Positions 34,272-43,337 of a stretch of 64,000 bases of DNA are shown here, one piece after another; the first letter of the stretch is position 1; each line of letters starts with the position of its first letter. The stretch lies in NCBI GenBank assembly GCA_900215285.1, contig OCMG01000004.1, forward strand, positions 3,084,001 to 3,148,000. The letters are read 5' to 3'. The notes under the pieces are model-generated. The model did no database searches, was not told the origin of the DNA, and saw only the letters and a program-made list of their open reading frames with translations. This DNA comes from Ensifer adhaerens (GTDB lineage Bacteria > Pseudomonadota > Alphaproteobacteria > Rhizobiales > Rhizobiaceae). The position numbers were made by a program, and so were the translations under genes.

Positions 34272-35495
34272 TCATACGTTGTCGGCAAGCGCCTCGATTG
34301 CCATGTCGCTCTGCCGGGAGGGCGGAAAGGTGACGAGCGAACAAATGAGGCCCAGGACGCCGCAGATTGCGATGACGGCGAAGAGCGGCATGGCGGTGCC
34401 ATTGGCAAAGACGCCCAGCAGCGCGCCGGCAACCGCGCCGCCGCCGAAGCCAAGCGCGCCGATCAGCGCCGCGGCCGAGCCGGCATTGCGGCCATTGTCT
34501 TCCATCGCCAGCATGTTGCAGCCCGGCATGATGGCGCCCATGCTGCCCACAAGCACGAAGAACAGAACGCAGACTGACAGAAGATCGGCAAGACCCGCCA
34601 ACTGCAGGGCGAAAAGGGCGACGCCGCAGGCCGCGTTCAGTGCAATCGCCAGACGCAGGCTCTGTCGCGGCGAGATATGGCCGATGAGGCGCGTGTTGAT
34701 CTGCACGCCGATCCCCATGCCGATGGCGTTCAGACCGAAGACCAGAGAAAAGGTCGTGGGCGACATGCCGTAAATGCTGATCAGCACGCTGGCCGAGCCG
34801 GTGATATAGGCAAAGAAGCTCGCCTGAAGAAGAGCGCCGGTGCCGGCAAAGGAGATGAAGCTGCGCTTGATCAGAAATCCGCCATAGGTCTTGAGCAGGC
34901 CGAGCGGCGAAACGCTCTGGCGAGCCTGCGGCGGCAGGGACTCGGGAAGCTTCAGCGCGACGAGCAGGAAGGCCAGGATCGCAAATAGCCCGAGAAAGAC
35001 GAAGATCGCCTGCCAGTTTGCAAGACGCAGGGCCATGCTGCCGCCAAACGGCGCCAGGACCGGAGCGATCCCCATGACCATCGAGGTCATGCCCATCATC
35101 TTGGCGGCTTCGGAACCCTGGAAGAGATCGCGAACCACCGAAAGAGCGACCACCATGCCGACAGCGCCGCCCACCCCTTCCAGGAAGCGGAAGACAATCA
35201 GCGCGTTGAGCGTGGGGGCAAAGGCGCAGCCAAAGCTGGCGACGGCAAAGACCGCGACGGCGATCAGCGAGGCGCGCTTGCGCCCGAAACGGTCGGAAAA
35301 GGGGCCCCAGAAGAGCTGACCGAGGGTGAAACCGACAAAATAGCCCATGACGCTCAGCTGGATATCGCCCTCCGTCACGGACAGAGAATGAGCGATGGCG
35401 GGAATGGCGGCAATATACATATCGGTCGCCAGCGGCCCGAATACCGCCAGCACGCCGAGACATAGAACAATGGTCAAACGAAAGGATTTGGACAT
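34272..35495 (-). CDS. MFS multidrug efflux transporter (Bcr/CflA type)
   Basis: A 407-residue, 12-helix inner-membrane proton antiporter with the family motif GQLFWGPFSDRFGRKR (motif A) in the 2-3 loop and MYIAAIPAI in helix 1. The Bcr/CflA subfamily exports bicyclomycin, chloramphenicol or similar compounds; the substrate cannot be stated. I chose the start at 35493-35495 (MSKSFRLTIVLCLG); the longer frame overlaps the operator region. It is divergent from a TetR gene with two operator-like repeats between them. Confidence 0.9.
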   Translation of the reverse strand: MSKSFRLTIVLCLGVLAVFGPLATDMYIAAIPAIAHSLSVTEGDIQLSVMGYFVGFTLGQLFWGPFSDRFGRKRASLIAVAVFAVASFGCAFAPTLNALIVFRFLEGVGGAVGMVVALSVVRDLFQGSEAAKMMGMTSMVMGIAPVLAPFGGSMALRLANWQAIFVFLGLFAILAFLLVALKLPESLPPQARQSVSPLGLLKTYGGFLIKRSFISFAGTGALLQASFFAYITGSASVLISIYGMSPTTFSLVFGLNAIGMGIGVQINTRLIGHISPRQSLRLAIALNAACGVALFALQLAGLADLLSVCVLFFVLVGSMGAIMPGCNMLAMEDNGRNAGSAAALIGALGFGGGAVAGALLGVFANGTAMPLFAVIAICGVLGLICSLVTFPPSRQSDMAIEALADNV

Positions 35496-35522
35496 GGGGG
35501 TGGCCTCAAAACTGAAAAGCGA

Positions 35523-35578
35523 GGAAACGATTGCGTTTCCTATTGACAACGGAAACACTATCGTTTCCTATTTGTCAA
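35523..35578. promoter_or_regulatory. Divergent promoters with two TetR-type operators
   Basis: Two similar palindromes lie between the efflux and TetR genes. The first is ggaaacg-N4-cgtttcc (35523-35540); the second, less perfect, is ggaaac-N6-gtttcc (35551-35568). A plus-strand promoter TTGACA (35543-35548) with TCCTAT (35566-35571) brackets the second repeat. The minus strand has TTGACA at 35573-35578. A repressor bound at both repeats would block both genes. Confidence 0.7.
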
Positions 35579-35600
35579 GAGTTAGGGAGAGGATTTGATC

Positions 35601-36269
35601 GTGGAGGATGTCAGAGAATTGCCGGCGCGCGTCGGCAGGCCACCGGCCCTGTCGCCGGAGCAGCGGCAGAGGCTTATTTTATCAGCGGCCGAAGAGACGT
35701 TTTTGAATGCCGGTTACGGCGCTGCGACGATGGAGGAGATCGCGAAGCGCGCGGGCATGTCTAAGAAAACGCTTTACCAGCACTTTCCCGACAAGGCCGC
35801 CGTGTTCGAGGCGATGATTCGCGCCATGCCCGTCATGCCCGACCTGCCCCTGCCCGACACGGTGACGGATGAGGACCTGTTCGAGGTGCTGCTGACGGGG
35901 CTTCTGCATTTCGGCAGCTTCATTCTGTCGAAGCAGCAGATCACGTTCACGCGCCTCGTCATTGCCGAGACCGAGCGGCATCCGGAAGTCACGCGGCTTT
36001 TCGCCGAAATCTGCATCGATCGCGGCAGGCGCCAGATCACCGGCTTCATTCAGGGGCTTCAGGCCCGGGGCATGCTGACCGCCGCCGGCGATCCCGGTCT
36101 GCTTTCGGACCTTCTCTTCGGCGCGACCATCGCAACCGTCCAGTTCGACGATCTGATGGATGCCTCAACCGCGCCCTATGGCAAGACCCGCATTCGCAAC
36201 CGGCAGGCGCTTGAGGCGATGATCCGCAGCCGGCTGGAAACCCTCTTCCGGGGCCTGCTGGCGCGATAA
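35601..36269 (+). CDS. TetR-family transcriptional repressor
   Basis: A 222-residue TetR regulator. The N-terminal helix-turn-helix is MEEIAKRAGMSKKTLYQHFPDK; the remainder is a divergent ligand-binding domain. The preferred start is GTG at 35601, eight bases after GGGAGAGG; a TTG two codons upstream is also in frame. It is divergent from the efflux gene and most likely represses it and itself through the palindromes at 35523-35568. Confidence 0.88.
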   Translation: MEDVRELPARVGRPPALSPEQRQRLILSAAEETFLNAGYGAATMEEIAKRAGMSKKTLYQHFPDKAAVFEAMIRAMPVMPDLPLPDTVTDEDLFEVLLTGLLHFGSFILSKQQITFTRLVIAETERHPEVTRLFAEICIDRGRRQITGFIQGLQARGMLTAAGDPGLLSDLLFGATIATVQFDDLMDASTAPYGKTRIRNRQALEAMIRSRLETLFRGLLAR

Positions 36270-36329
36270 CAACCGGTTCTTCGTCGCCGCGGCTCTTCCC
36301 GAGTTCCCCTCCGGTCGCTATAAGGCGGC

Positions 36330-37208
36330 ATGAGCAAGGATAAAGACAACGACCGCGCCGCCCGCGACACGCATTACGCCACGCTGCGCCGCGCCCATCG
36401 CGACCAGAAACGGGAGCGTGGAGAAATTCCGACTCCATCGCCCAAGGATCGCCGCAAGACGCGTGCCGAAGACTGGAAGGCGCCGCAGCTCGCCCCCGAG
36501 CAGGTTTTCCTCTACGGTCTCCACACCGTCCGCGCCGCGCTCGACAACAGGCAGCGCCAGCTGATCCGCCTCTCGGCGACGCTGAATGCGCTGCAACGGC
36601 TGGAGATCGACGAAGCGAACCCGCCCTGCCCGCTGGTGATCGTCACGCCGCAGGAGATCGAAAAGATTGTCGGGCCGGAGGCGATTCACCAGGGCGTGAT
36701 GCTGGAAACACGGCCGCTCCCGGTTCGTCGTCTTGAAGCGCTGAAGGATAGCCCTCTGGTTCTGGTGCTCGACCAGGTAACCGATCCGCACAATGTCGGC
36801 GCGATCATGCGCTCCGCCGTGGCTTTCGGAGCTGGCGCCGTCATCACGACGCAGCGGCACAGCCCGACGGAATCAGGCGTGCTTGCCAAATCCGCCTCCG
36901 GCGCGCTGGAGCTCATCCCCTATATCCAGATCACCAATCTCGCCGACGCGCTCGCCGAACTGCACAAGCTTGGCTTCTTCTCGATCGGGCTTGATTCGGA
37001 AGGACCGGCGGAGCTGGAAAAGACCTTCTCTGGCGGCAAGATCGCGCTGGTGATGGGCAATGAGGGCAAAGGGCTGCGGCAGAAAACGCGGGAGACGGTC
37101 AGCGCTCTCGCACGTCTCGACATGCCGGGCGAAATCAAATCGCTCAACGTGTCGAATGCCGCGGCGATTGCGCTTTACGCCAGCCGGCAATTTCTGGCCC
37201 GGGCCTGA
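36330..37208 (+). CDS. rlmB: 23S rRNA 2'-O-ribose methyltransferase (RlmB/TrmH family)
   Basis: A 292-residue SPOUT methyltransferase. The charged N-terminal extension (about 50 residues) is followed by the substrate-binding domain starting at VFLYGLHTVRAALDN. The C-terminal SPOUT knot carries DPHNVGAIMRSAVAFGAGAV, LVMGNEGKGL and SLNVSNAAAIALY. RlmB methylates G2251 of 23S rRNA in E. coli; the same target is inferred. It stands alone upstream of tRNA-Thr. Confidence 0.88.
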   Translation: MSKDKDNDRAARDTHYATLRRAHRDQKRERGEIPTPSPKDRRKTRAEDWKAPQLAPEQVFLYGLHTVRAALDNRQRQLIRLSATLNALQRLEIDEANPPCPLVIVTPQEIEKIVGPEAIHQGVMLETRPLPVRRLEALKDSPLVLVLDQVTDPHNVGAIMRSAVAFGAGAVITTQRHSPTESGVLAKSASGALELIPYIQITNLADALAELHKLGFFSIGLDSEGPAELEKTFSGGKIALVMGNEGKGLRQKTRETVSALARLDMPGEIKSLNVSNAAAIALYASRQFLARA

Positions 37209-37281
37209 AGCGCCGCAAACACTGAACAAAGCGCAGTTTTTGCTTTACATAAGCGGGGAATATGCTAGTTCCCCGCCCGTT

Positions 37282-37357
37282 GCCCCTATAGCTCAGTTGG
37301 TAGAGCGGCTGATTTGTAATCAGTAGGTCGGGAGTTCGAGTCTCTCTGGGGGCACCA
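37282..37357 (+). tRNA. tRNA-Thr (anticodon TGT)
   Basis: A 76-base cloverleaf: acceptor stem GCCCCTA with TGGGGGC, D arm GCTCAGTTGGTAGAGC, anticodon loop TTTGTAA giving TGT, and T arm GGGAGTTCGAGTCTC. CCA is encoded at 37355-37357. A weak promoter-like pair (TTTTGC, 17 bases, TATGCT) lies just upstream at 37243-37271. Confidence 0.96.
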
Positions 37358-37504
37358 TTTTCACGTTTTCATGAAAGCATGTCCTGACGGAGAAGCGGTT
37401 CCCACTTTTCCCAGAAATGCGAGGCGATCGCTTTAGGCCGGCTGTCTTGCGGACGACATCGTGTTTCATGTAGGTTCCGGCGCAACGCGTCGCGGGGCCT
37501 TTGC

Positions 37505-38278
37505 ATGACAATCGATTTCAAGACCATCTCGTTCACCGCCTCGTCCGCCCCCGATGCCGAAGCGGCGCGTGAGGAGCTTGTGGCGCTCTATGGTGACACG
37601 CCGCTGGAAGAGGCGGACGTGATCGTGGCGCTCGGCGGCGACGGCTTCATGCTGCAGACGCTGCACAAGGCGATGAATTCGGCCAAGCACATCTACGGCA
37701 TGAACAAGGGCTCCGTCGGCTTCCTGATGAACCGCTACAGCACCGAGAAGCTGCATGAGCGCATCGCAGCGGCGACCGAGAATATCATTCATCCGCTGGA
37801 GATGAAGACCGAGGACGCCTATGGCAACAAGCATACGGCGCTCGCCATCAACGAGGTTTCGCTGCTTCGGCAGTCCTATCAGGCGGCCAAGCTGCGCGTC
37901 GATATCGACGGGAAGACGCGCCTTGCGGAACTCACCTGCGACGGGTTGCTGCTGGCCACGCCCGCCGGTTCGACCGCCTATAACCTCTCCGCGCACGGAC
38001 CGATCCTGCCGCTCGACACGCCGCTCATGGCGCTGACGCCCGTCAGTGCGTTTCGCCCGCGCCACTGGCGCGGCGCGCTGCTGCCAGAAAAGGCCGTCGT
38101 CGACATCACGATCCTAGAAGGCGAGAAGCGCCCTGTGAACGCCGTTGCCGACCACCAGGAAGTCAAGTCGATCAATCATGTCCGCATCCGACAGGCACGC
38201 GACATGAGCGTCAGCATCCTGTCGGATTCGGATTATTCGTGGTCGGAGCGGATCCTCAGCGAGCAGTTCTCGCCGTGA
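37505..38278 (+). CDS. nadK: NAD kinase
   Basis: Phosphorylates NAD to NADP. The 257 residues carry the signature GGDG at residues 44-47 (VALGGDGFMLQ), NEVSLLR in the middle, and TPAGSTAYNLSAHGPIL. The length is the short alphaproteobacterial type. The gene lies between tRNA-Thr and the converging rne gene, with a shared terminator at 38302-38334. Confidence 0.95.
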   Translation: MTIDFKTISFTASSAPDAEAAREELVALYGDTPLEEADVIVALGGDGFMLQTLHKAMNSAKHIYGMNKGSVGFLMNRYSTEKLHERIAAATENIIHPLEMKTEDAYGNKHTALAINEVSLLRQSYQAAKLRVDIDGKTRLAELTCDGLLLATPAGSTAYNLSAHGPILPLDTPLMALTPVSAFRPRHWRGALLPEKAVVDITILEGEKRPVNAVADHQEVKSINHVRIRQARDMSVSILSDSDYSWSERILSEQFSP

Positions 38279-38301
38279 TCCTTTCCGCAGACCGGACATG
38301 A

Positions 38302-38334
38302 AAAACCCGCCGAGGCAAGCGCCTGGCGGGTTTT
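38302..38334. terminator. Bidirectional terminator between nadK and rne
   Basis: A stem acccgcc/ggcgggt extended by A-T pairs, with an inner aggc/gcct stem, is followed by TTTT on both strands. It serves nadK on the plus strand and rne on the minus strand. Confidence 0.8.
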
Positions 38335-38359
38335 CTTCATTCAGAACATCCGGTCGGTC

Positions 38360-41161
38360 TCAGAAGAAGCCACCGCGCTGCTTCCACCAGCCGACTTTCT
38401 TCGGCTTCGGTTCGCCGCCTTCGGTCGTACTGCCGGAGGTCAGGACCGGTTCGGTCGCAATCGGGCCGGAGGATGCGCTGGTGCGCGCCGTGCGGGCCGC
38501 AGGCTTGTCTTCGGCCTCAGCTTCTTCAGCCGCAGCCTCGGCAGCACGCTCGGCGGCTGGAGCAGCAGGTGCTTCAGCTACCGGCTCGGCTTCAATCACC
38601 GGCGCCGGTTCCGCTGCAACGGGCTCAGATACCGCATCCGTAGCGGCAACCGCTTCGACCGTTTCAACAGCTACGACCTCTACGGCGTCTTCGCCGTCAT
38701 CCTCGTCGTCGCCTTCATCACCTTCGCCGTTGGCTTCGGCATCGTCGGCACCGCCGGCCTCGAGACCGTCTTCACGGGTGCGGCGACCGCCACGCTTGCC
38801 GCGACGGCGGCGCTTGCGCTTGTTGGGCTGGTCATCGGAGGCAGAGGCGGAAGCGGACGTGCCTTCGGCATCACCCTCGTCGTCGCCTTCATCGCCCTCG
38901 TCATCGCCTTCATCGGCATCGTCGCCCTGGCCGCCCTGGGCCTGCGGGTTCTGACCGTCCTGATCATCACGGCGACCGCGACGGCGACGGCGGCGCTTGC
39001 GCTTGCGGCCGTTCTGGTCGTCGGACTTCGACTCTGCCGGTGCCTTGGCGGCAACGATATCGTCTTCATCCTCGTCCTCGATCTCCTCGACGGGGATTTC
39101 ATCTTCTTCTTCCGGCTCGGGAAGCAGCGGCATCAAGGACTCGACCTTGACCGGGTTGGCGACGGGCTCACCGCGGTCGATGGCGAAGTGCTGAGAACCG
39201 ACAGAAGCGTCAGCCTCGATGAAGATCGAAAGACCGAAGCGGGCTTCATAATCGACAATCGTGCCGCGCTTCTGGTTGAGCAGATAGAGCGCGATGTCGG
39301 GCGTCGTGCGGACGGTGATGTCGTGCGTCGTGTTCTTGAGCAGATATTCCTCGACACCGCGCAGGACGTGGAGCGCGACGGAAGACTGCGAGCGGACGTG
39401 GCCGGTGCCGCCGCAATGCGAGCAGACCTGCGTGGTCGATTCGAGCACCGAGGCGCGAATGCGCTGGCGCGACATTTCGAGAAGACCGAAATGCGAGATG
39501 CGGCCGACCTGGATACGGGCGCGGTCGTTCTTGAGATGGTCCTTCAGGCGCTTCTCGACGGCCCGGTTGTTGCGCTTCTCCTCCATGTCGATGAAGTCGA
39601 TGACCACAAGGCCGGCAAGGTCGCGCAGGCGAAGCTGGCGAGCAACTTCTTCAGCCGCCTCGAGGTTGGTCGCAAGTGCGGTTTCCTCGATGGAATGTTC
39701 GCGGGTCGAGCGGCCGGAGTTCACGTCAATGGAAACGAGCGCTTCGGTCTGGTTGATGATGAGATAGCCGCCGGACTTCAGCGTCACCTGCGGCTGCAGC
39801 ATGCGGTCGAGCTGCGCTTCGATACCGGAGCGCGAGAAGATCGGATGCACGTCGCGATAGGGCTGGACGACCTTGGCGTGGCTCGGCATCAGCATCTTCA
39901 TGAAGTCTTTCGCTTCACGATAGCCTTCTTCGCCGGCAACGATGATCTCGGAAATGTCCTTGTTGTAGAGGTCGCGGATCGAACGCTTGATCAGCGAGCC
40001 TTCCTCGTAAACGAGGCAGGGCGCGGTGGAATTCAGCGTCAGCGTGCGGACGTTTTCCCACAGGCGCATCAGATATTCGAAGTCGCGCTTGATCTCGACC
40101 TTGGTGCGGTTGGCGCCAGCGGTGCGCAGGATCACGCCCATGCCCTGCGGCACTTCGAGACCGCGGGCGATTTCCTTCAGGCGCTTGCGGTCGGTCGGCT
40201 GGGTGATCTTGCGGGAAATACCGCCGCCACGCGCCGTGTTCGGCATCAGGACCGAGTAACGGCCGGCGAGCGAAAGATAGGTCGTCAGAGCAGCGCCCTT
40301 GTTGCCGCGCTCTTCCTTGGCCACCTGAACCAGAAGGATCTGGCGGCGCTTGATGACTTCCTGGATGCGATACTGCTTGCGCGGCTTGCGCACGACGCGA
40401 TCCGGAACTTCTTCCATGGCGTCTTCTGCGCCGACCGATTCGATCACTTCCTTCTCGGCCTGATCATCATCGTCATCGTCGTCATCGCGGCGGTTGCGGC
40501 GACGGCTGCGCTGGGGCGTGAATTCTTCGGAGATCGTGTCGGCTTCGATTTCGGCAGCCATGACGTCCGGCGTCGAACCGTCGTCGGAGGACGTCTCTTC
40601 CGAAGCACCCTCGCCGGCTTCTGCTGCAGCTTCGGCCGTTTCAGCCGCGGGCTCGGCGTCTGCAGCGGCTTCCACCTCTTCGCCAGCCTTCGGCTTGCGG
40701 CGGCTCTTGCGGCGAGGCTTCGGCTTTTCGGCCGGCTCTTCGCCCGTCACGGATACAGACTCGGTAACGAGTGCGGAAAGGTCTGCCTCGGGCTGTTCGG
40801 CGGCGGCCGGATCAGCGGCAGCGACGGGCGCGACCTCCGGCTCGTCGTGGTCGTCCTTGTCCTCGCGGCGAACCTGCTCTGCCTCTTCGGCGAGAAGTGC
40901 CTGACGGTCTGCGAGCGGGATCTGATAATAATCCGGATGGATTTCGGCGAAAGCCAGGAAGCCGTGCCGGTTGCCGCCGTAATCGACGAAGGCGGCCTGG
41001 AGCGAGGGTTCCACACGAGTAACCTTTGCGAGATAGATGTTCCCGCGAAGCTGTTTCTTGTGTTCCGACTCGAAGTCGAATTCTTCGATACGATTGCCGC
41101 GTACGACTACGACGCGCGTCTCTTCCTCGTGAGACGCATCGATAAGCATTCTGTCTGCCAT
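38360..41161 (-). CDS. rne: Ribonuclease E
   Basis: Essential endoribonuclease that starts mRNA decay and processes rRNA and tRNA. The 933 residues open MADRMLIDASHEEETRVVVV. The S1 domain is interrupted by a long acidic, Ala/Glu-rich insertion (about residues 95-265). The catalytic Asp residues are Asp479 (SIDVNSGR) and Asp522 (VVIDFIDMEE), and the zinc link is Cys580/Cys583 (CSHCGGTGHV). The last 300 residues are low-complexity, acidic with Arg-rich blocks (RKRRRRRRGRRDDQ), the expected disordered scaffold for degradosome partners. A long structured leader precedes it. Confidence 0.96.
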   Translation of the reverse strand: MADRMLIDASHEEETRVVVVRGNRIEEFDFESEHKKQLRGNIYLAKVTRVEPSLQAAFVDYGGNRHGFLAFAEIHPDYYQIPLADRQALLAEEAEQVRREDKDDHDEPEVAPVAAADPAAAEQPEADLSALVTESVSVTGEEPAEKPKPRRKSRRKPKAGEEVEAAADAEPAAETAEAAAEAGEGASEETSSDDGSTPDVMAAEIEADTISEEFTPQRSRRRNRRDDDDDDDDQAEKEVIESVGAEDAMEEVPDRVVRKPRKQYRIQEVIKRRQILLVQVAKEERGNKGAALTTYLSLAGRYSVLMPNTARGGGISRKITQPTDRKRLKEIARGLEVPQGMGVILRTAGANRTKVEIKRDFEYLMRLWENVRTLTLNSTAPCLVYEEGSLIKRSIRDLYNKDISEIIVAGEEGYREAKDFMKMLMPSHAKVVQPYRDVHPIFSRSGIEAQLDRMLQPQVTLKSGGYLIINQTEALVSIDVNSGRSTREHSIEETALATNLEAAEEVARQLRLRDLAGLVVIDFIDMEEKRNNRAVEKRLKDHLKNDRARIQVGRISHFGLLEMSRQRIRASVLESTTQVCSHCGGTGHVRSQSSVALHVLRGVEEYLLKNTTHDITVRTTPDIALYLLNQKRGTIVDYEARFGLSIFIEADASVGSQHFAIDRGEPVANPVKVESLMPLLPEPEEEDEIPVEEIEDEDEDDIVAAKAPAESKSDDQNGRKRKRRRRRRGRRDDQDGQNPQAQGGQGDDADEGDDEGDEGDDEGDAEGTSASASASDDQPNKRKRRRRGKRGGRRTREDGLEAGGADDAEANGEGDEGDDEDDGEDAVEVVAVETVEAVAATDAVSEPVAAEPAPVIEAEPVAEAPAAPAAERAAEAAAEEAEAEDKPAARTARTSASSGPIATEPVLTSGSTTEGGEPKPKKVGWWKQRGGFF

Positions 41162-41796
41162 TTATGCTGCACTCCTCGGCGCGGCAGCAGGGAGGCCATT
41201 CGTAAGTTCACTTCAGAAATCTCGTGAATGAAGCCAGCCGGCGCGCCGGAATAATATGTTCCCGATCGGGGGGCATTCATGCGCAACGAGGTTCCGTCAA
41301 CCGGGTAAACCGGGCTCCCACTTGTCGGGATGAGGGACGGAACAAGGTGCGACAACGTCGAATACCAGTCGAGAACGCCAAAGCCATAGGCCCCTGCGGG
41401 CCCGATGAATTGCTCTTCCAAAGAGCTTGGTGGAAACCACCGTTTCTGTCCGGCAACTGCCGGAAATACCTGAACACACTGCGAATAAAAGCATCCTTGA
41501 CGGCGGATGATTCGTCACGGGCGCCACAATTTTCGGTGGGCAGCCGGATGGGATGAATCTATCCCGTCGATACTTTTATCCTGGCTCAAGCTTTTATGTT
41601 CAAACCGTCACAATAGCAAGGAAAAAGCCTCGCCCCCGTGAAAGCCCGTCATAATGTTGAACGATTTCTCCGGCAGCCGGGGTTGCCGCAAGGTTCGAAA
41701 CGCGTCATGAACGCGCCGTTCATCAGCGGGCGCAGGTCTTTTCGCACCGATCGCCGACGTTGCGACATGCCGTGAACTTGAGAGGAAACGCATCGG
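41162..41796. promoter_or_regulatory. rne leader and divergent rne/amiC promoters
   Basis: A 635-bp non-coding gap between divergent genes. The predicted rne leader of about 400 bases contains four short hairpins at 41389-41402, 41412-41426, 41429-41441 and 41449-41464. A candidate rne promoter is at 41575-41603. The amiC promoter must lie in the same region, but I could not locate it. Confidence 0.65.
41575..41603 (-). promoter_or_regulatory. Candidate rne promoter
   Basis: On the minus strand TTGAAC (41598-41603) and GATAAA (41575-41580) are separated by 17 bases. The start would be near 41568, giving a leader of about 405 bases before the rne ATG, comparable to the long autoregulated leader of E. 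coli rne. Confidence 0.45.
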
Positions 41797-43032
41797 ATGC
41801 TGAGCAATGCCGGTCGCCTTCTGAGGCCAGGTCGATGGCTGGCCGCGCTCTTTCTCGTTCTGGCGCATCTCTTCGTCTTTCCTGTCGCCCACGCCGCGCA
41901 TGCGACAGAGCTCAACGCCAAGGCCGCCCGGATTGCAGGGGACGAGGCGCGCACGCGCATCGTGATCGATTTCGACGTCAAGCCGGAATTCACCGTGCAT
42001 TATCTCCCCAGTCCCAACCGGATCGTGGTCGACATTGCCGGTACGGTGAATTTCGCCTTTCCGCCGGAGGAGCTGGAGGCGCGCGGCATCTACGAGCGCA
42101 TCCGCTTCGGCGCGATGAGCGCGGGGCGCACGCGCCTTGTGCTGACGTCGAAGCTTCCGGCAGGCCTGGAGATCGCAGAGGCGCGCAAGAACGAGGATGG
42201 CGATGGCTGGCGACTGGTGCTTGATGGTGCGATCGTCACGCCCGACCAGTATGCCGCGATGAAGAAGCAGAGCAATTGGGGAAACACCGAAAGCGCCGCA
42301 CCGGTGGTTCCGCTCGCGCCCCAGCAGGCCCCCTCGCCCGACGGCGTCTTCACCGTCGCGGTCGATGCCGGTCATGGCGGGATCGACACGGGCGCAATCA
42401 CGGCGGGCAAGAACCCAGTCTACGAGAAGAATATCACGCTCGATTTCGCCAAGGCGCTCGCCCGTGAGCTCAACTCGCAGCCCGGAATCAAGGCTTTCCT
42501 GACGCGTGATACGGATGTCTTCCTGTCGCTGGGCGAGCGCGTGCAGATCGCCAGGTCGCGCGGCGCCAATCTGTTCATCTCGCTCCATGCCGATACGCTG
42601 AGGGAAAAATCGATCCGCGGCGCAACCGTCTACACGATTTCCGACCGGGCTTCCGACAAGCTTGCCGATGAACTCGCCAAGCGGGAGAACACGTCCGACG
42701 AGGTCGCTGGCGTGGAAACCAAGAAGGAGCCGTCCGAGGTCAACGACATCCTGATCGACCTGACACGCCGCGAAACGCAGGCTTTCTCCATCAGTCTCGC
42801 GAATTCCATCGTACACTCCTTCGAGGGCCAGATCGGATTGATCAACAATCCGCATCGTTCGGCCGGCTTCCGGGTGCTCACGGCGCCGGATGTGCCTTCG
42901 GTGCTGCTTGAACTCGGCTTCCTGTCCAACAGCGAGGACGTGAAGCAATTGCAGCGCGCCGACTTCCGCGACAAGCTGGTGACGCTGATCACCGATGCCG
43001 TGAAACGGTACCGTGACAAGCTCGGGGGGTAA
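41797..43032 (+). CDS. amiC: N-acetylmuramoyl-L-alanine amidase (AmiC type)
   Basis: Periplasmic amidase that cuts the peptide stem from glycan strands, mainly at division septa. The 411 residues have a signal peptide (about residues 1-35), an AMIN domain (roughly 40-150), and a C-terminal Amidase_3 zinc domain. The zinc ligands appear in VDAGHGGIDTG, ISLHADTL and LLELGFLSN. It lies upstream of ponA on the same strand, so cell-wall cutting and synthesis genes are adjacent. Confidence 0.9.
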   Translation: MLSNAGRLLRPGRWLAALFLVLAHLFVFPVAHAAHATELNAKAARIAGDEARTRIVIDFDVKPEFTVHYLPSPNRIVVDIAGTVNFAFPPEELEARGIYERIRFGAMSAGRTRLVLTSKLPAGLEIAEARKNEDGDGWRLVLDGAIVTPDQYAAMKKQSNWGNTESAAPVVPLAPQQAPSPDGVFTVAVDAGHGGIDTGAITAGKNPVYEKNITLDFAKALARELNSQPGIKAFLTRDTDVFLSLGERVQIARSRGANLFISLHADTLREKSIRGATVYTISDRASDKLADELAKRENTSDEVAGVETKKEPSEVNDILIDLTRRETQAFSISLANSIVHSFEGQIGLINNPHRSAGFRVLTAPDVPSVLLELGFLSNSEDVKQLQRADFRDKLVTLITDAVKRYRDKLGG

Positions 43033-43337
43033 GCGGTCGATTCTCTCTCATCGCCTTGACATGGCGGGGGTTTTGACGAATCCCCCTGTGTCGGATAAGT
43101 AACAGGCATGCCGGATTGGTGTAGTGATTTTCCGGAACAGGGCACGAAGCCCTATTTTCCGCACATTCGGAACCTTAGAGACAGGGATGGACGCAAGCGC
43201 GAAACGAGGCTGCGTCTGATACAAGGCGCGCAACTCGAAATTGCGCGGAGGTCCCTGGCAACATATTGATGGGGTGGCAGCCTCCCCGGGGCGATCTGTT
43301 TTCTCAGATTCCCGGCGATGCAAACCGGTAAAGGCAA
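43033..43337. other. Gap between amiC and ponA
   Basis: 305 bp without a plausible gene. It contains a hairpin with ggggg/ccccc arms (43066-43086), which may slow amiC transcription, and the candidate ponA promoter at 43073-43101. No other structured element is evident. Confidence 0.5.
43073..43101 (+). promoter_or_regulatory. Candidate ponA promoter
   Basis: TTGACG (43073-43078) and TAAGTA (43096-43101) are separated by 17 bases, about 235 bp before the ponA start. The -35 overlaps the ggggg/ccccc hairpin. Confidence 0.45.

Noticed and set aside
34243..35463. Minus-strand open frame of 406 codons in another frame of the first MFS gene
   Set aside because: The MFS frame shows clear membrane helices and motif A. 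This one is Arg/His rich and has no domain.
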